A model generated the notes under the pieces. That model worked only from the letters and a program-made list of their open reading frames with translations, searched no databases and was not told the origin of the DNA. The position numbers were made by a program, and so were the translations under genes. A DNA stretch of 64,000 nucleotides from Phaseolus vulgaris (lineage: Eukaryota; Streptophyta; Magnoliopsida; Fabales; Fabaceae), in the NCBI RefSeq assembly GCF_000499845.2, contig NC_023758.2:38334108-38398107 (forward strand), in the 5' to 3' direction. Shown here piece after piece: positions 1 to 11,140 of the stretch (positions are counted from its first letter, which is position 1; each line of letters starts with the position of its first letter).

Positions 1-463
1 TCTTGCAATACTGTTTCTCAAGGTGCTTGTAGAAGGGTTCTCTAAATGTTAAGAATTTCTTGTTGTAGGGTTCAAGAACTGAGGGAGTATTTTAAGTTTC
101 TTGTGTAAAGAGTGTTTCAATACTTTTAAACTTAATAGTGGAAGGATCTGACTAACGTTGTCAAAATCTAACCGGATGTAAGTCTAAAATAACTGAACAG
201 TATTAAGAATTTGTGTGTTCAATCTTTCCTACTCTTTTTCATTTGAAGAGTTGTACTGTTGAATTTCAATCTTTATTGAAATTAATCTCTATTATTTTAA
301 AGAAAAAGCTCTCCAATTTGTTTTTCATTTAAAGCACTCAAAATTTGGATTCATAGGTTTCATACAACTTAATATTTCCAAAAAAAATCAAAAAGATCTA
401 TTCACCCCTCTAGATCAATTAACTTGTCAATAACTCAATAAGGGTAGGAAAGAAAAACTAACA
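1..463 (+). mobile_element. 3' end of a SIRE/Maximus-type Copia LTR, running off the left edge
   Basis: The stretch reads like the second half of a legume Copia LTR. It has a segment around 140-185 (GGAAGGATCTG...CCGGATGTAAG) resembling the GGATTT...CTGGATGTAG segment of the solo LTR at 58313-59390, then a pyrimidine-rich tail, TTCACCCCTCTAG near 400, and a CTAACA terminus at about 458-463. No primer-binding site follows, so this is probably a 3' end or solo LTR. It lies inside the open-ended intron of the ALDH6B2 gene. Family and exact end are inferred from pattern only. Confidence 0.5.
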
Positions 464-1263
464 GATGGTGATAATACTCACTGACTACGTGGATAATGGA
501 GACCATAGTTACCGTGAAAATTTAGTTTAGAATTTCTCAAAAGAAGTAACATCTGACAATTTTCTTCTAACCGGCACAATCACACAAATTACAGTAAATA
601 AGATGACCAACATTAAGCAAAATCCTGGCCTGTCAAAGACAACAGTCTTAAGTTAATTGGGTGTTGACTTACTTTCTCTTTTCATGCTAGATTAACATCG
701 TCTTCCTCATTTAAATAAATCACAGCCAAAAAATATTATTTTTTTAAATGTAAAGATTAATATCACAAAAAGGGTCTTAAAAAATTGTCAACTATACTAT
801 TTCTTGGAAATTGCAACTTGGTGTCTTAGCCATCATTTTAAAAACATGCAATTCTCTAAGACCTTAACAGAATACAGATAAATGGCCAAGTGACTATGAT
901 AGGTACATGTTAATTGAGGGGCTTAAATTCTTAGATTCAGTTAGTTTGTTACAAATTTGTAATTAGGGGGATGGATAATAAGAAATAAGGCAATATGCCT
1001 TATTTCAAGAGAGGGGGGTATCTTATCATTTGAGAGGATTGGGACTTTCAGGCAACAGGAGGTGCAAATCCTCGTAGTTCTGCATTCATACTGTAAACAC
1101 GGGAATTTTCCCCATTTTCTCTATTAATTTGAATCAGTTTCTATCAGAGTGCAAAATCCTTTACACCTACACCTACACCTACTCAGGCAGTTAAGAATAT
1201 ATTTTTCCATTATTGATAGACAGGGGTTTTCATAGACAACCAGAATTAATAAAAAAAAGTCAC
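464..1263 (-). other. Intronic sequence of ALDH6B2 (unfinished intron 7)
   Basis: AT-rich sequence after the donor site GTGACT at 1263-1258 (minus strand). The next expected protein segment of the family (following ...KPSEKDPG) is not encoded anywhere from here to the left edge. A short (ACCTAC)n run lies near 1166-1184. No other gene is visible. Confidence 0.55.
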
Positions 1264-3130
1264 CTGGGTCTTTCTCTGATGGTTTTAGAACAAAGGTGTT
1301 ACCACAAGTAATAGCCACAGGGAACATCTGCAGATGATATACATTCAGAATTTGTTATGCTGTCCACATTAGGTACAGTGCATTGCTTTGAGAAATAAAA
1401 GAATATTCAGGCTAAATACTTTTGGATCATTCTATAATAAATTTTTCTATCTCATGCATGCTGCTGATAATAAAGGTGAATATGAAATATTAATTAGGTG
1501 GCCAAAAAGCCATACCGAAAAGATAGAAGACTGCTTACCCACAAGGGAATCATTGCAGGAAAGTTGAAAGGACAAATACCAGCGCAAACACCAAGTGGTT
1601 CTCTAATGCTGTAAGTGTCAATTCCATGTGATACATTGGAAACATATTCCCCCATTTGTAGAGTTGCCATCCCACAAGCGTGTTCCACCACCTCTAAATG
1701 ACAAATATATTCAGAAATTGCATTACCAAAATTTATGAGCCTAATTATTATCACACTACAAAATCTTCTCAAACAACATATTAGAAAGACCAACCTAAAC
1801 CACGGAATACATCTCCTTGTGCATCCTTCAACGTCTTTCCTTGTTCAGTGGTCACATTCAGAGCAAGTTTGTCCTAAAACAATTACAAATATTGTGTTCC
1901 AGTATGGGTGTTTCTTTGTTTAAGAATGAATGTGACAGTCATAGAATGTTCTAAGAAGCTTACCATATCTCTGCGTATAAGCTCCTGAAGCTTCAACATA
2001 ACACGTTGGCGTGTTGTAATTGGAGTGTCACGCCATGATGGATATGCCTTCTTTGCTGCAGATACAGCTGCCTTAAACTCTTCATCCGTAGACAAAGGAA
2101 CTTGTGAAACAACTTCTTGGGTTGCCTACGATAAGATTAAAGAAATATAATAATTTTACATTTTACAAAGCTACAAAAAGGAAACACAACTGTAAATGCA
2201 GTATAAAACAAACAAACCAAAGAAAAACACTTACTGGATTTATAACATCAATGACAGTTGATGATTTTGAGTCAACAAAACTGCCCCCAATAAGATTTGG
2301 AACCCTCTGATGGAATCCAACAAAAAAGAAGGGGTAATAAGGTGTCAAAATAATTAACAGAAAAGGCAAATTATCTTAATGCTCATAAGTCTACGAGGAT
2401 AGCATATATTGAATTATGTAAAAACCAATTTAACCTTTTAAGACTTAAGCACAAGAAGAGAATCCAATCCACCAGATTGGACCATTAAGTGTGAGACTCG
2501 TGGCTTAAGCACAAGTAGTTTATTCTACTCAGGACTCCTAACAGACTTATTGTTGAGTTCCATTATTAAATTTCTTATGACCTGGTACGAAACTAAATGC
2601 AGGACCTAAAGCTAGAAAATCAATTTAAGACTTCAACTTTGAACCACTGTAGAGTAATTAAGCAAAAAGATTACCCTTTTCACTCCATTTGACCAAATAG
2701 TCCTAAAGTCCACAAACTTTAAGCAAAATGAACAAAACGCAATATATAATATATTAATATATATATATATATAATTATTTACATTTTTACAAAATGAAAA
2801 AAATCAGCAGTAAAGCTTCGATTTTTTTTTTTCAAAAACTGGTGTAGTTGAAAGATACCCATGAAAGCAAAATATTCCAAGCGAGACCTTACCGGTGGAT
2901 TGCTCTTACTGGAAGATGATTCAACAGCAGTTGAGAAATGGGACCTTCCCAGTGCAGAGATCTGAGGCCTCATAATGTTCAACTTTCTCACTGCACCAAT
3001 AAAGGGGAAAACATCAACATTTCTTCAACCAATTCCAAATTCTAAAACTTGATCGGCCTCTGTGCACGTGGGCATCTCAGCAACAGAGTGCATGCAACGA
3101 CTTACCTCGTTGAATCGAAAGCCGCAACAT
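1264..3130 (-). CDS. ALDH6B2: Methylmalonate-semialdehyde dehydrogenase (acylating), mitochondrial; 5' seven exons only
   Basis: The enzyme converts methylmalonate semialdehyde and malonate semialdehyde, with CoA and NAD+, to propionyl-CoA and acetyl-CoA in valine and pyrimidine catabolism in mitochondria. Exons on the minus strand, with phases that agree: 3106-3130, 2893-2990, 2235-2306, 1964-2125, 1795-1873, 1539-1693, 1264-1327. All have GT/AG borders. Together they encode 218 residues. The start MLRLSIQR begins an Arg/Ser-rich mitochondrial presequence, followed by PPRVPNLIGG, VINPATQEVV, and the ALDH cofactor region ICPFNFPAMIPLW and GNTFVLKPSEKDPG. The family is about 540 residues, so the catalytic Cys and Glu lie beyond the left edge. 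A CACGTG G-box lies in intron 1 (3065-3070). The last intron exceeds 1.26 kb and contains an LTR, so intactness cannot be judged here. Confidence 0.93.
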
Positions 3131-5233
3131 CCTCGTTTCGATATGCTATGAAGCGTGTTTGGTTCAGGAGCCCCAAACACTGACCCTATTTTTCACAACG
3201 ACGCCTCAGGCTTGAATCCAAGTGCAAACAGTGACCACCTGCGTGACGTTACAGCCTATGAAATACATAAAATAGAGGAATAACTAGAAAGGACAAATCA
3301 AGCGATAGAGATGCCAAATCACATTCAATTTCCTGCTATTAAACATATAATTTAATTCCCTAATTTTCTAATAAAGCAGATATCGTCCACGTTGCAAAAT
3401 CCATACACCCAATTACAATACAACCCAAAAAATTTAAAATTGATTCTATAAAACAACTCCCGTGATGAAGATGTCCTTATCGATGAATCCAAAAAATTAA
3501 ATGCTTGTAATTTAGAATTTGAGTATGAATAGTAATATTGTTAAATTTTATACCCATTTACTTCAAAATTCTGTTAAAATATATTTTGAATTTTTGTTAC
3601 TATTTTTGTTTACGTTTTTATTTAAAAACTATTTTGATCCTTTATTTTTATTTTTTAATTTGGATCCAACGGTATCGTTGTTAAAGGGTGACTTTTCAAT
3701 TATTTTGACACAAATTTTGAACTTTTTTTATTTCTGGTAAAGGTAATTTTTCTCTCACTAATTTTATTTACTAATAAATATATATAATACTTTATTTACG
3801 AAAATTATTATTTTTATAATTTAAAGTTAAGAATTCTATGTTAGAGAAATATAATTATAATATTATTTAATTATAACTCATATTTAAACGACTTCATTTT
3901 ATGTATTACTTTTAATATTATGTTTTAATTTTCTGTTTGAATAATTTAATAATAAAATTTATATTTATATTATTGTTTAATTTTTAAATTAAAAAATTAA
4001 CTTTATAAAAAGATAATAATTATATATAAATAATATTTATTCTTTGACTTTAATATTTATATTTATGTAAAATATAATACTTTAGTTTATAAACATATAA
4101 TAATCAAGGTTTTTTTATATTATTTAAGTTAAAGGAAAAATTTGATAAAAAAACAAGTTAGGAAATTAATTTTAACTTTAACTCTTTAAGCAGGGATAAC
4201 ATTATAATAATTTTGATCAATTTCAAAAGTTAGGTAAATGTAATTTATATTTAGAGTTAGAACGTAACCTCAATCAATAATATTATCCTTTATTTGTCTC
4301 TTAACATCAACTTCAAGTTTATTAGTCTAGTCATCTCTATGTTCTTGTTTGCTCTTTCTTATCCATAGACAGTTCCTTTCAAAGTTCATAAAATATTACA
4401 ATGGATAATTATTAACTCAAAACCAATCATCCTCTTCTCATTTACTCTATGCTAACCAATTATATGCAAAATGGATAGAAAGCTTAGTAGAACTCACATG
4501 AAGATGTTTCTTTACTAATAATTTTTTTTTCAGGAACTACCAATATTTTGTTATCGGTAACCTGTTTTAAAACAAAAAGTAAATATGGGAGTTGCATTCT
4601 CATTTTCGAGAGAGATGGAAATATATCATTATCATGTTTGGACAACATTCTCAAATACCTTCTCCATAATTAAAAAATCAGTTTACACATAAATTAATTT
4701 ATAAAACTTTTCTTACTTTATAATTTATGTATAAAACTAAGTTTGATTTATAAAGAAATTCACTTCTATGTTAACCTGTAGTTTGTACCTTGAAGTAACC
4801 AAGAGACAGAGGGAATAAGATACGTTTTTACGCATGTAAACCCATCTTTCAAGAATTCTTATACGTTACTGATGAACCAACAAAATAGAGATATCCCTTG
4901 CAAGTGAAGCTAAAGTTTGAGATTATATGGGTCCTATACATTATTGTCAACAACTAGCATCAGAACAAATCCCTCTCAACAAAGTTACAACAATAAACCA
5001 GAAGGTTACATAACTCGCATCCTACCAGAGTCAAATCCTAGCAACATCATGTGCTCTATTGAATTTACTCATACCTATCATATTGAACTCAAAATTCATG
5101 AGCAGAAAATAAAAAATATATATAGGCCTTGGATATTATTATTGATTAAAGTATGGTTAAATACAATTTACAATTGGAAACTAAAACAGGTCTAAGTAAA
5201 GGTATTTCATTTGTATATAACAAGCGTCAGAAC
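3131..5233. other. Intergenic, AT-rich; ALDH6B2 promoter at its left end
   Basis: The first few hundred bases upstream of 3130 should hold the ALDH6B2 5' UTR and promoter. From about 3480 to 4880 the sequence is extremely AT-rich with no coding signal. Open frames such as 3519-3740 and 4917-5195 look like chance frames. Confidence 0.6.
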
Positions 5234-6634
5234 TTACAAGATCTGTGATTCGGTTTGGGGAGAGCTAACTACAGAATTACCATCACGATCACCATCACCA
5301 CCACCACCTTCACTACCACCACCACCACCACCTTCACTACCACCTTCACCACCACCACGTCCTTCACTACCACCTTCACCACCACCATCACCACCTTCAC
5401 TACCACCTTCACCACCACCTTCACTACCACCATCACCACCACCACCACCTTCACTACCACCTTCACCACCACCTTCACCACCACCTTCACTACCACCATC
5501 ACCACCACCTTCACTACCACCATCACCACCACCTTCACTACCACCATCACCACCACCACCACCTTCACTACCACCTTCACTACCACCATCACCACCACCA
5601 CCACCTTCACTACCACCTTCACCACCACCACCACCTTTACTACCACCTTCACCACCACCACCACCTTTACTACCACCTTCACCACCACCATCACCACCAC
5701 CACGACCTTCACTACCACCTTCACCACCACCTTCACCACCACCACCACCTTCACTACCACCTTCATCACCACCATCACCACCACCACCACGTTCACCACC
5801 ATCACCACCACCGCCACTACGTTCACCACCACCACGTTCACCACCACCACCACCTTCCTCCTCCTCATCATACATGTAATCTCTACTCACCTCAACTTCA
5901 AGTTTTTCTATATCCTCATCCCTCATAAACTGCCTCAAGTCCTCCCTACAAATCTCCACCTGATCCTCCAAATCACACTTCTGAACCTCGTGTTGCGTGA
6001 TGGTCCACTGCAACGACTCAATCACTTCCTGGTCGTAATCTAGCTTTTGCTCCGCCATTCGCCGGAACTGCGTGGCTTGAATCTCTGCGGCGCTCTTCTC
6101 ATTTTGCAGCCGCAGAATCATCGCCATTGCCTCCTCCGCCGACGAGGCAGCCGCTGTCCTCTCCGTCTCGAGGTCCGTACACGCCGCATTCGCCTTTACT
6201 CTCTCCGTCTTGACCAGTTTTCTCAGCGTCATTACGTCGAACTCCTCCTCCTCATTGCCAACCTCCCTCTCGTTTTCGCCCTTCACCTCCGACCCATCTT
6301 CGGAACCCGCATTGGCTCTCTGTCGGGAGCCATTGCTGCGCTTCCTGATGGAGGAACTCGACCTGGGCCGGCGCGCTTTTTTCAAAGGCCCGGTCTTTGC
6401 TTTAAAAACTTCCCACGCAACTCTGTCGAGGCAGAAACGGACTTTGGGTACGCCTCCGGAAGCGCAGATGAATCGAATGGCGCTCTTGGAGTTCCAGCCG
6501 AAGCGCCAAACCTTGAACCAAAAGGTGAGCATCAAAAAGAGGCCTAAAAAGTTGAAAACGCGCGAGAGGGAGCGGAGAAGGACGAAGCCGCATCCGAATT
6601 GGGTGAGAAGATTGAGGGCAGGAGGGAAATCCAT
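5234..6634 (-). CDS. FLOURY1-like protein: N-terminal hydrophobic segment, GTD-binding (DUF593) coiled coil, long Gly-rich tail
   Basis: Maize FLOURY1 and relatives are membrane proteins with a GTD-binding domain (zein-binding, or DUF593, which elsewhere binds myosin XI cargo domains). The N-terminus MDFPPALNLLTQFGCGF and the hydrophobic run FNFLGLFLMLTFWFKVWRFGW match that architecture. A basic linker KKARRPRSSSSIRKR follows. The coiled coil, about residues 133-245 of the predicted protein, contains LRKLVKTERVKANAACTDLE and EEAMAMILRLQNEKSAAEIQ. From about residue 256 the tail is almost wholly Gly/Ser/Glu/Asp repeats such as GGGGDGGSEGG, ending NSVVSSPQTESQIL. An upstream in-frame Met at 6661 exists; I prefer 6634 because MDFPPAL is the family-like start. 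Single exon. The tail comes from a low-complexity repeat that is open in several frames, so its length probably varies between alleles. Confidence 0.8.
   Translation of the reverse strand: MDFPPALNLLTQFGCGFVLLRSLSRVFNFLGLFLMLTFWFKVWRFGWNSKSAIRFICASGGVPKVRFCLDRVAWEVFKAKTGPLKKARRPRSSSSIRKRSNGSRQRANAGSEDGSEVKGENEREVGNEEEEFDVMTLRKLVKTERVKANAACTDLETERTAAASSAEEAMAMILRLQNEKSAAEIQATQFRRMAEQKLDYDQEVIESLQWTITQHEVQKCDLEDQVEICREDLRQFMRDEDIEKLEVEVSRDYMYDEEEEGGGGGERGGGERSGGGGDGGERGGGGDGGDEGGSEGGGGGEGGGEGGSEGRGGGDGGGEGGSKGGGGGEGGSKGGGGGEGGSEGGGGGDGGSEGGSEGGGGGDGGSEGGGDGGSEGGGDGGSEGGGEGGGEGGSEGGGGGDGGSEGGGEGGSEGGDGGGEGGSEGRGGGEGGSEGGGGGGSEGGGGDGDRDGNSVVSSPQTESQIL
5278..5862. repeat. Low-complexity CAC/CTT trinucleotide-based repeat encoding the Gly-rich tail
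   Basis: About 580 bp built from units such as CCACCACCTTCACTACCA (plus strand), organised in 9- to 30-bp higher units. Reading frames are open on both strands: Pro/Ser and Thr runs on plus, Gly/Ser/Glu and Val runs on minus. Only the minus-strand Gly/Ser/Glu frame continues into a recognisable domain, so that is taken as coding. Confidence 0.9.
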
Positions 6635-7679
6635 GGGCAGCAGAAGGAACCTCTGATGCAAAAGAAGGGAGGGAGAGTCTGCATCTGAGGCGAGAGGAGG
6701 CGGAAGGAATCGATCAGAAGTGGCCGGAAATGGGTAAGAAGAATGAAGAAAGAGGGTTGTGATGATTCGAGCGAGGGCGTTGTTGCGGTGTTTGGAGGAG
6801 GAAGAGGGGGAGGAGGAGGGAGGATGGTGGTGATGGAGGAAGTGGTGGCGGACAAATAGAGGTGTGATGTGTGGTCATTTGGACCATTTCAGAGATTCTT
6901 TTCCATTACAACCCAACATTGGTGTTATTGTTACTCTTCTTAAATTTCTCTCCATAATCAACTTCCTCACAATTTAGACCCTCCATGTTCAAATTCAATC
7001 TTCCTTTATTCTTTATCTTATATATAGTAATAGCATTAAATTATGCATGTTGAATATTTGTTTCTTGATTTATTTGACGCTCTTTTTTCCCTTTCAATTA
7101 TTGAAATCACAAGAAGAAGGATTTTATAAAAGAAAATATGAGGGGTTTTCTTGTATTATTAAAACAAGATTTATTTTTTATAATTTATTTATACTTCTTT
7201 TCCATAAGAGAGGTATTTCTTTCTTATTTTTGTTTTCATCATTTTTATTTTATTTTATTATAAGGTGTGTTTATATCTCTATTTATTAATTTTACGGTGA
7301 TCTCTTCATAAGACATTTGAAATTTACTTACCAAATTTTTACATGATTTTTTTTAAATTATGCAATTGGATTAAAAATAAATTTTAAAAGGGAATAATGA
7401 TTATATATATCATAGAAAAAACAATCTTAGATTTTGAATTATATTCTAATCTCAAGTTTCCATATCTTACTTTTGTGTTCAGTTTTAAACTTTTAAAGAA
7501 CGACCGAGAATAATTAATTGTGAGATTTGTATGGTCATGAAAGGTTTTGCTTTTATGTTTCCCTTGCTATATATGACTTTGCTTTCTCTTAATTTGTGCT
7601 GTATTGATTGACGAGTAGGATTTCATTTTGGAAAAAAAAAAAGAATGAGTAACATGCTTTTGTGATTATTAAGAAAAGT
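6635..7679. other. 5' region of the FLOURY1-like gene and AT-rich intergenic
   Basis: About 6635-6860 is GC-richer than its surroundings, as expected for a 5' UTR or promoter of the minus-strand gene. It carries purine-rich GAGGAGG runs on plus (CCTCCTC on the transcript). The rest, 6900-7679, is AT-rich without a supported gene. Confidence 0.45.
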
Positions 7680-8290
7680 AACTAGATTCAATTCTAAGTG
7701 GTTATTTGTGGATTTTTCAGGTCCAAAAGTGGAGACAACCAGATTTAATTTTAAGTTGCTTTTTATTAGACTTATCGTGTTCAAGGTGGAGGCAAGTTGA
7801 TCACATACTTTTCGGGTTCTAGTGGAGATAACTAGACTCAATTCAAGTTGCTTTTGATCGGATTTTTTGGGTCCAACGTGGAGGCAACTAGATTCAATTC
7901 TAAGTTGTTGTTGATCGCAGACTTCTCGGGTCCGAGTGGAGACAACTAGATTCAATTCTAAGTTGTTTTTTTATCATACTTCTCGAGTCCAAGGTGGAGG
8001 CAACTAGATTCAATTCTAAGTTGTTGTTGATCACAGACTTCTCGGGTCCGAGTGGAGACAACTAGATTCAATTCTAAGTTGTTTTTTTATCATACTTCTC
8101 GAGTCCAAGGTGGAGGCAACTAGATTCAATTCTAAGTTGTTGATCGCGAACAGTTTGAATGGAGAGAACCAGATTCAATTCTAAGTTGTTTTTTTATTGA
8201 ACTTCTTGAGTTCGAGGTGGAGACAACTAAATTCAATTCTAAGTTGTTGTTGATCGTGGACTTCTCGAGTCCGAGGAGAAACAATTTTAC
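7680..8290. repeat. Minisatellite, about 58-bp monomers
   Basis: About ten copies of a unit starting near AGATTCAATTCTAAGTTG, followed by TTGATC or TTTTTATC, ACTTCTCGGGTCC and GAGTGGAGACAACT. Copies start near 7684, 7741, 7834, 7889, 7949, 8007, 8066, 8123, 8170 and 8229. Adjacent copies differ by a few substitutions and by the length of the T run. A two-monomer pattern is suggested by alternating 'GTTGTTGATCGC' and 'GTTTTTTTATCA' versions. Confidence 0.88.
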
Positions 8291-9229
8291 CTGTTCCACG
8301 GTGGACGCCGAATGTTCTCGCCAAGATGAGGTCAGTCAGGTGGTCTCCGAGTAGTCTCTCTTCAAGCTCTACCGATTAGCTTTTAAGGGATGAGGAGGGT
8401 TTCACCTGCATAAAATACTCCGACGCTCAAGTCAGTAAGAGCATCAAAATTTATGTATATAGTGAATATAATGTTAAAATTCAAGTTAAGCTTACTCCTT
8501 GTATGATTGATCTTCTATTTATAAGCTTTCATGGACTTGGATCTTTGACATTGGTTTCTCTATGTTTTAATGTGGCATATTATAGTATTTTTTCCATAAA
8601 ATCTATCTGAAAATCATGTATATAAATCGAAGTATTATGTAATATAATCATAATATTTATGTAATATAATAAGGGATATTGTGTAAGTAAATCAGAGCAT
8701 TTATACAATATAATCAGGAACATTTACAGGTAAATCAGAGCATTCAAAGAGGTCGAGATATTGTGCGTTAAAAGCACGTTAATTGTGCATTAATAAGATT
8801 AATTCCCATAATATATTTATCCAAATTAATGTTATTATATGATGATAATTTCATGGGGTTCATCAATAATAGTCTCGCAAATCTTGGTTAATTTTACTTC
8901 ATCATGAGCCTTTCCACGATTTAGGCCGAAATGAAACACATTTGACTCGATCTAGACGGATATATGTCAGATCTGGACTTGAGACAATACAACTTCCATC
9001 TGCTCCTTGTTCCTTAGTTGTCCAATGTTTAGTCTCACATAACATGTTGGGCTTAATAGACTCAATTACAAAATTACTATTCACTTATTTAACACATGAA
9101 AATAAATTTCTAACTTTTACCAATTTAGAATCACAATAATTCTCTACTCTACAAGCATTTGTTTATTTAAGGCTATTTAAAATATTCCTTAACTTTTAAG
9201 TCATAAATTTTCCAACAGAGAAATCAAAT
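8291..9229. other. Intergenic; transposon-like edge then AT-rich DNA
   Basis: 8291-8450 contains CGGTGGACGCCGAATGTTCTCGCC-like and CTCCGACGCTCAAGTCAGT motifs that I associate with plant LTR-retrotransposon or other transposon ends. No coding domain is attached, so I cannot classify it. The minisatellite to its left may belong to the same element. The remainder has no visible gene. Confidence 0.35.
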
Positions 9230-10180
9230 TTTCTCATAAAACAACTATTTGAAGCATGTCTCTTCCTCGTACAATAAAAATAAGTGATGAATGGTGTGTT
9301 AGATGACTTTTTGAAATTGAATTTTTTAAAGGATTTTTATTTCCTTTTATATTTGTATTCAATTCTAACCCTATCCATCACATATTTTTAGACTTTAGAA
9401 TGACATCCAAGTTTGATTTTTTTTTTTCATTATCAATTTTGCTAGTGTTTTCTCAAGATATTTAATCTTACTTTGTTTTGTCTTGTAACTTTCTCAATCA
9501 ACAATTTAACTTATGAGGTTAAAGCATAGTTTTAAGAGGAGTGTTTGTAAACCATTTTCAAAGCATTTAAATCAATTTTCAAGTTTTCAATTTTTCTTTT
9601 ATTTGATTCAAGATGTTTTCCAACTATCAATTCTCTTCATTAAGTCTACTGTTTGAGTCGATGAGTTTTTTTGTCTTCCTCGTGTAACTCATTTTAGACA
9701 TTGCGAAGAAGATCATCATAGTTTGATTCAATAACAAAGTTTGAGTTACTCATATTTCTTCTTGATAATTAAAGATCAACCATGAGATAGATGCTAGTTT
9801 TCTTATCACTATTTCTTGTGCCACTAGAGGAACTTAAAGTGTTGTCTTCCCATGCCACATATCCTTTTTTTTTTCTTCATAGACTTCATAAATTTCTTCT
9901 CATCAATATTTTGCTTCAAATTAAACAAACGATAGTCAACTTTAACATGAATAGTCTTATTACATCCAAAACACTTGTACATTGATGAAGATAATACAAC
10001 TTCTTATTCTATTTCTTCTACTTCTTTTCTAAGATCACAAGATTATTCATTACGTAAATTAACTTTTTCTATGTTTCATAAATGTTTTTCCATTGAAGCG
10101 CACCAAACATATTTTTAAGTTTGAGAATATTTTTCCTCACTTTCTTGAAGTTTTTAGTACCTCATGGCCTCAAGAACATA
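9230..10180 (-). mobile_element. Degenerate SIRE/Copia-type gag relic (copy 1)
   Basis: Read on the minus strand with frameshifts, this gives gag-like text: a segment with YKCFGCNKTIHVKVDYRLFNLKQ (CCHC zinc knuckle with the last Cys changed to Tyr, about 9913-9985), then acidic and coiled stretches like SNFVIES and Leu/Lys/Asn-rich helices. This matches the plan of Copia SIRE gag: knuckle, then a long K/E/N-rich coiled region. Many stops and frame changes are present. The same relic lies at 13830-15660, so it was copied with the LecRK tandem duplication. Confidence 0.6.
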
Positions 10181-11140
10181 TCATAAGTATAATGTTTATA
10201 TTATTTTTCTAATAAATTATAATTAATAATAATAATATAAATAATTAAATACACTGTTAAAATTTGTATTTAAAATTAATATTAATATTTTAAAATCTTA
10301 CATAAAAATTTAATATTTATATATAAATATTTTAATATTACTTGTTACCCGTTTGAGAACAATACTAAAATTAATAATTAGTATTAATAATGTTCAAGTT
10401 TCCTTAAAAAAATAATTTTTCACTAGTTTAACGTTTTATTGACATTAATTGTACATACTATTTAATAATCTTAAAACTATATTAATTGAGTCTGTAAATT
10501 TATTTTTTAAAATTCTTATTTTAAATTTATTAAATCTCTTTTTAATACTGTTCAAAAATAAAAGGCCTGCATAGAAATTGAGTCATGAAAATTCGATTTT
10601 CCCTAGGAAAAAAAAACGATAGTGTGGTAAATAAAATATAAAAGAATCTGTTTGGAGAATTTCGTTTGGTTTAGAATCACAAATATATATATATATATAT
10701 ATATAATTTATGAGTTAGCAATTGGGTGATGCCCACACCTCTTTATGTCTTGGCAGCCTTTGGAAAACCCAAAAAAATATTAAAGAATATCAAGAAAAAT
10801 GATAGATTGAGAACTTTCACTAATTTATAATCCCATCTATTTATCTAAAATTTCAGTTTTTTCCATAAAATAACAAAAATACATTTTCTTCATATGAATC
10901 ACATACTTGTTGTCAATGTCTCATTAGGGAGAAAATATCTCTTGTTATTAAGGATACTGTCCTTGCCAATGAGTCATAAACTATAGCGTGGCAGGAAAAA
11001 ACAATAGAGAACGATACTAGATCTGTTCAAGATTCTTTTATAACATTAGGCAATGGAAAGGCGAGATTTGGAGTGTGAAACATGTGATTGTAGAATTTCA
11101 CTATAAGAAAAAAGAAGGATGAATTGAATACATATAAAGC
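10181..11140. other. AT-rich intergenic and 3' flank of LecRK copy A
   Basis: No gene seen. An (AT)n microsatellite lies near 10684-10704. The part from about 10370 to 11140 is strongly similar to 16190-16847, the 3' flank of copy B; for example GGTGATGCCCAC, CTCTTTATGTCTTGGCAGCC and CTTGTTATTAAGGAT are shared. This marks the duplicated unit. Confidence 0.65.

Noticed and set aside
4917..5195. 92-residue plus-strand frame
   Set aside because: AT-rich, no domain, no conserved context.
5211..5879. Plus-strand Pro/Ser-rich frame resembling an extensin (SPPPSLPPSPPP...)
   Set aside because: It is the complement of the Gly-rich tail repeat. It has no signal peptide, stops right after the repeat, and the minus-strand frame continues into a recognisable GTD-binding domain.
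5255..6043. Plus-strand Thr-rich and minus-strand Val-rich frames over the same repeat
   Set aside because: Both are produced by the CAC/CTT repeat in other frames; no domain follows.
6544..6855. 103-residue minus-strand frame upstream of the FLOURY1-like gene
   Set aside because: It overlaps the coding start in another frame; pyrimidine-rich leader composition explains the Pro/Ser content.
7623..7955. Minus-strand frame in the minisatellite (repeated VVSTRTRKV-like text)
   Set aside because: The protein repeat only reflects the 58-bp tandem DNA repeat.
7680..8290. CRISPR-like array
   Set aside because: There are no unique spacers; whole monomers repeat with drift, in a plant genome.
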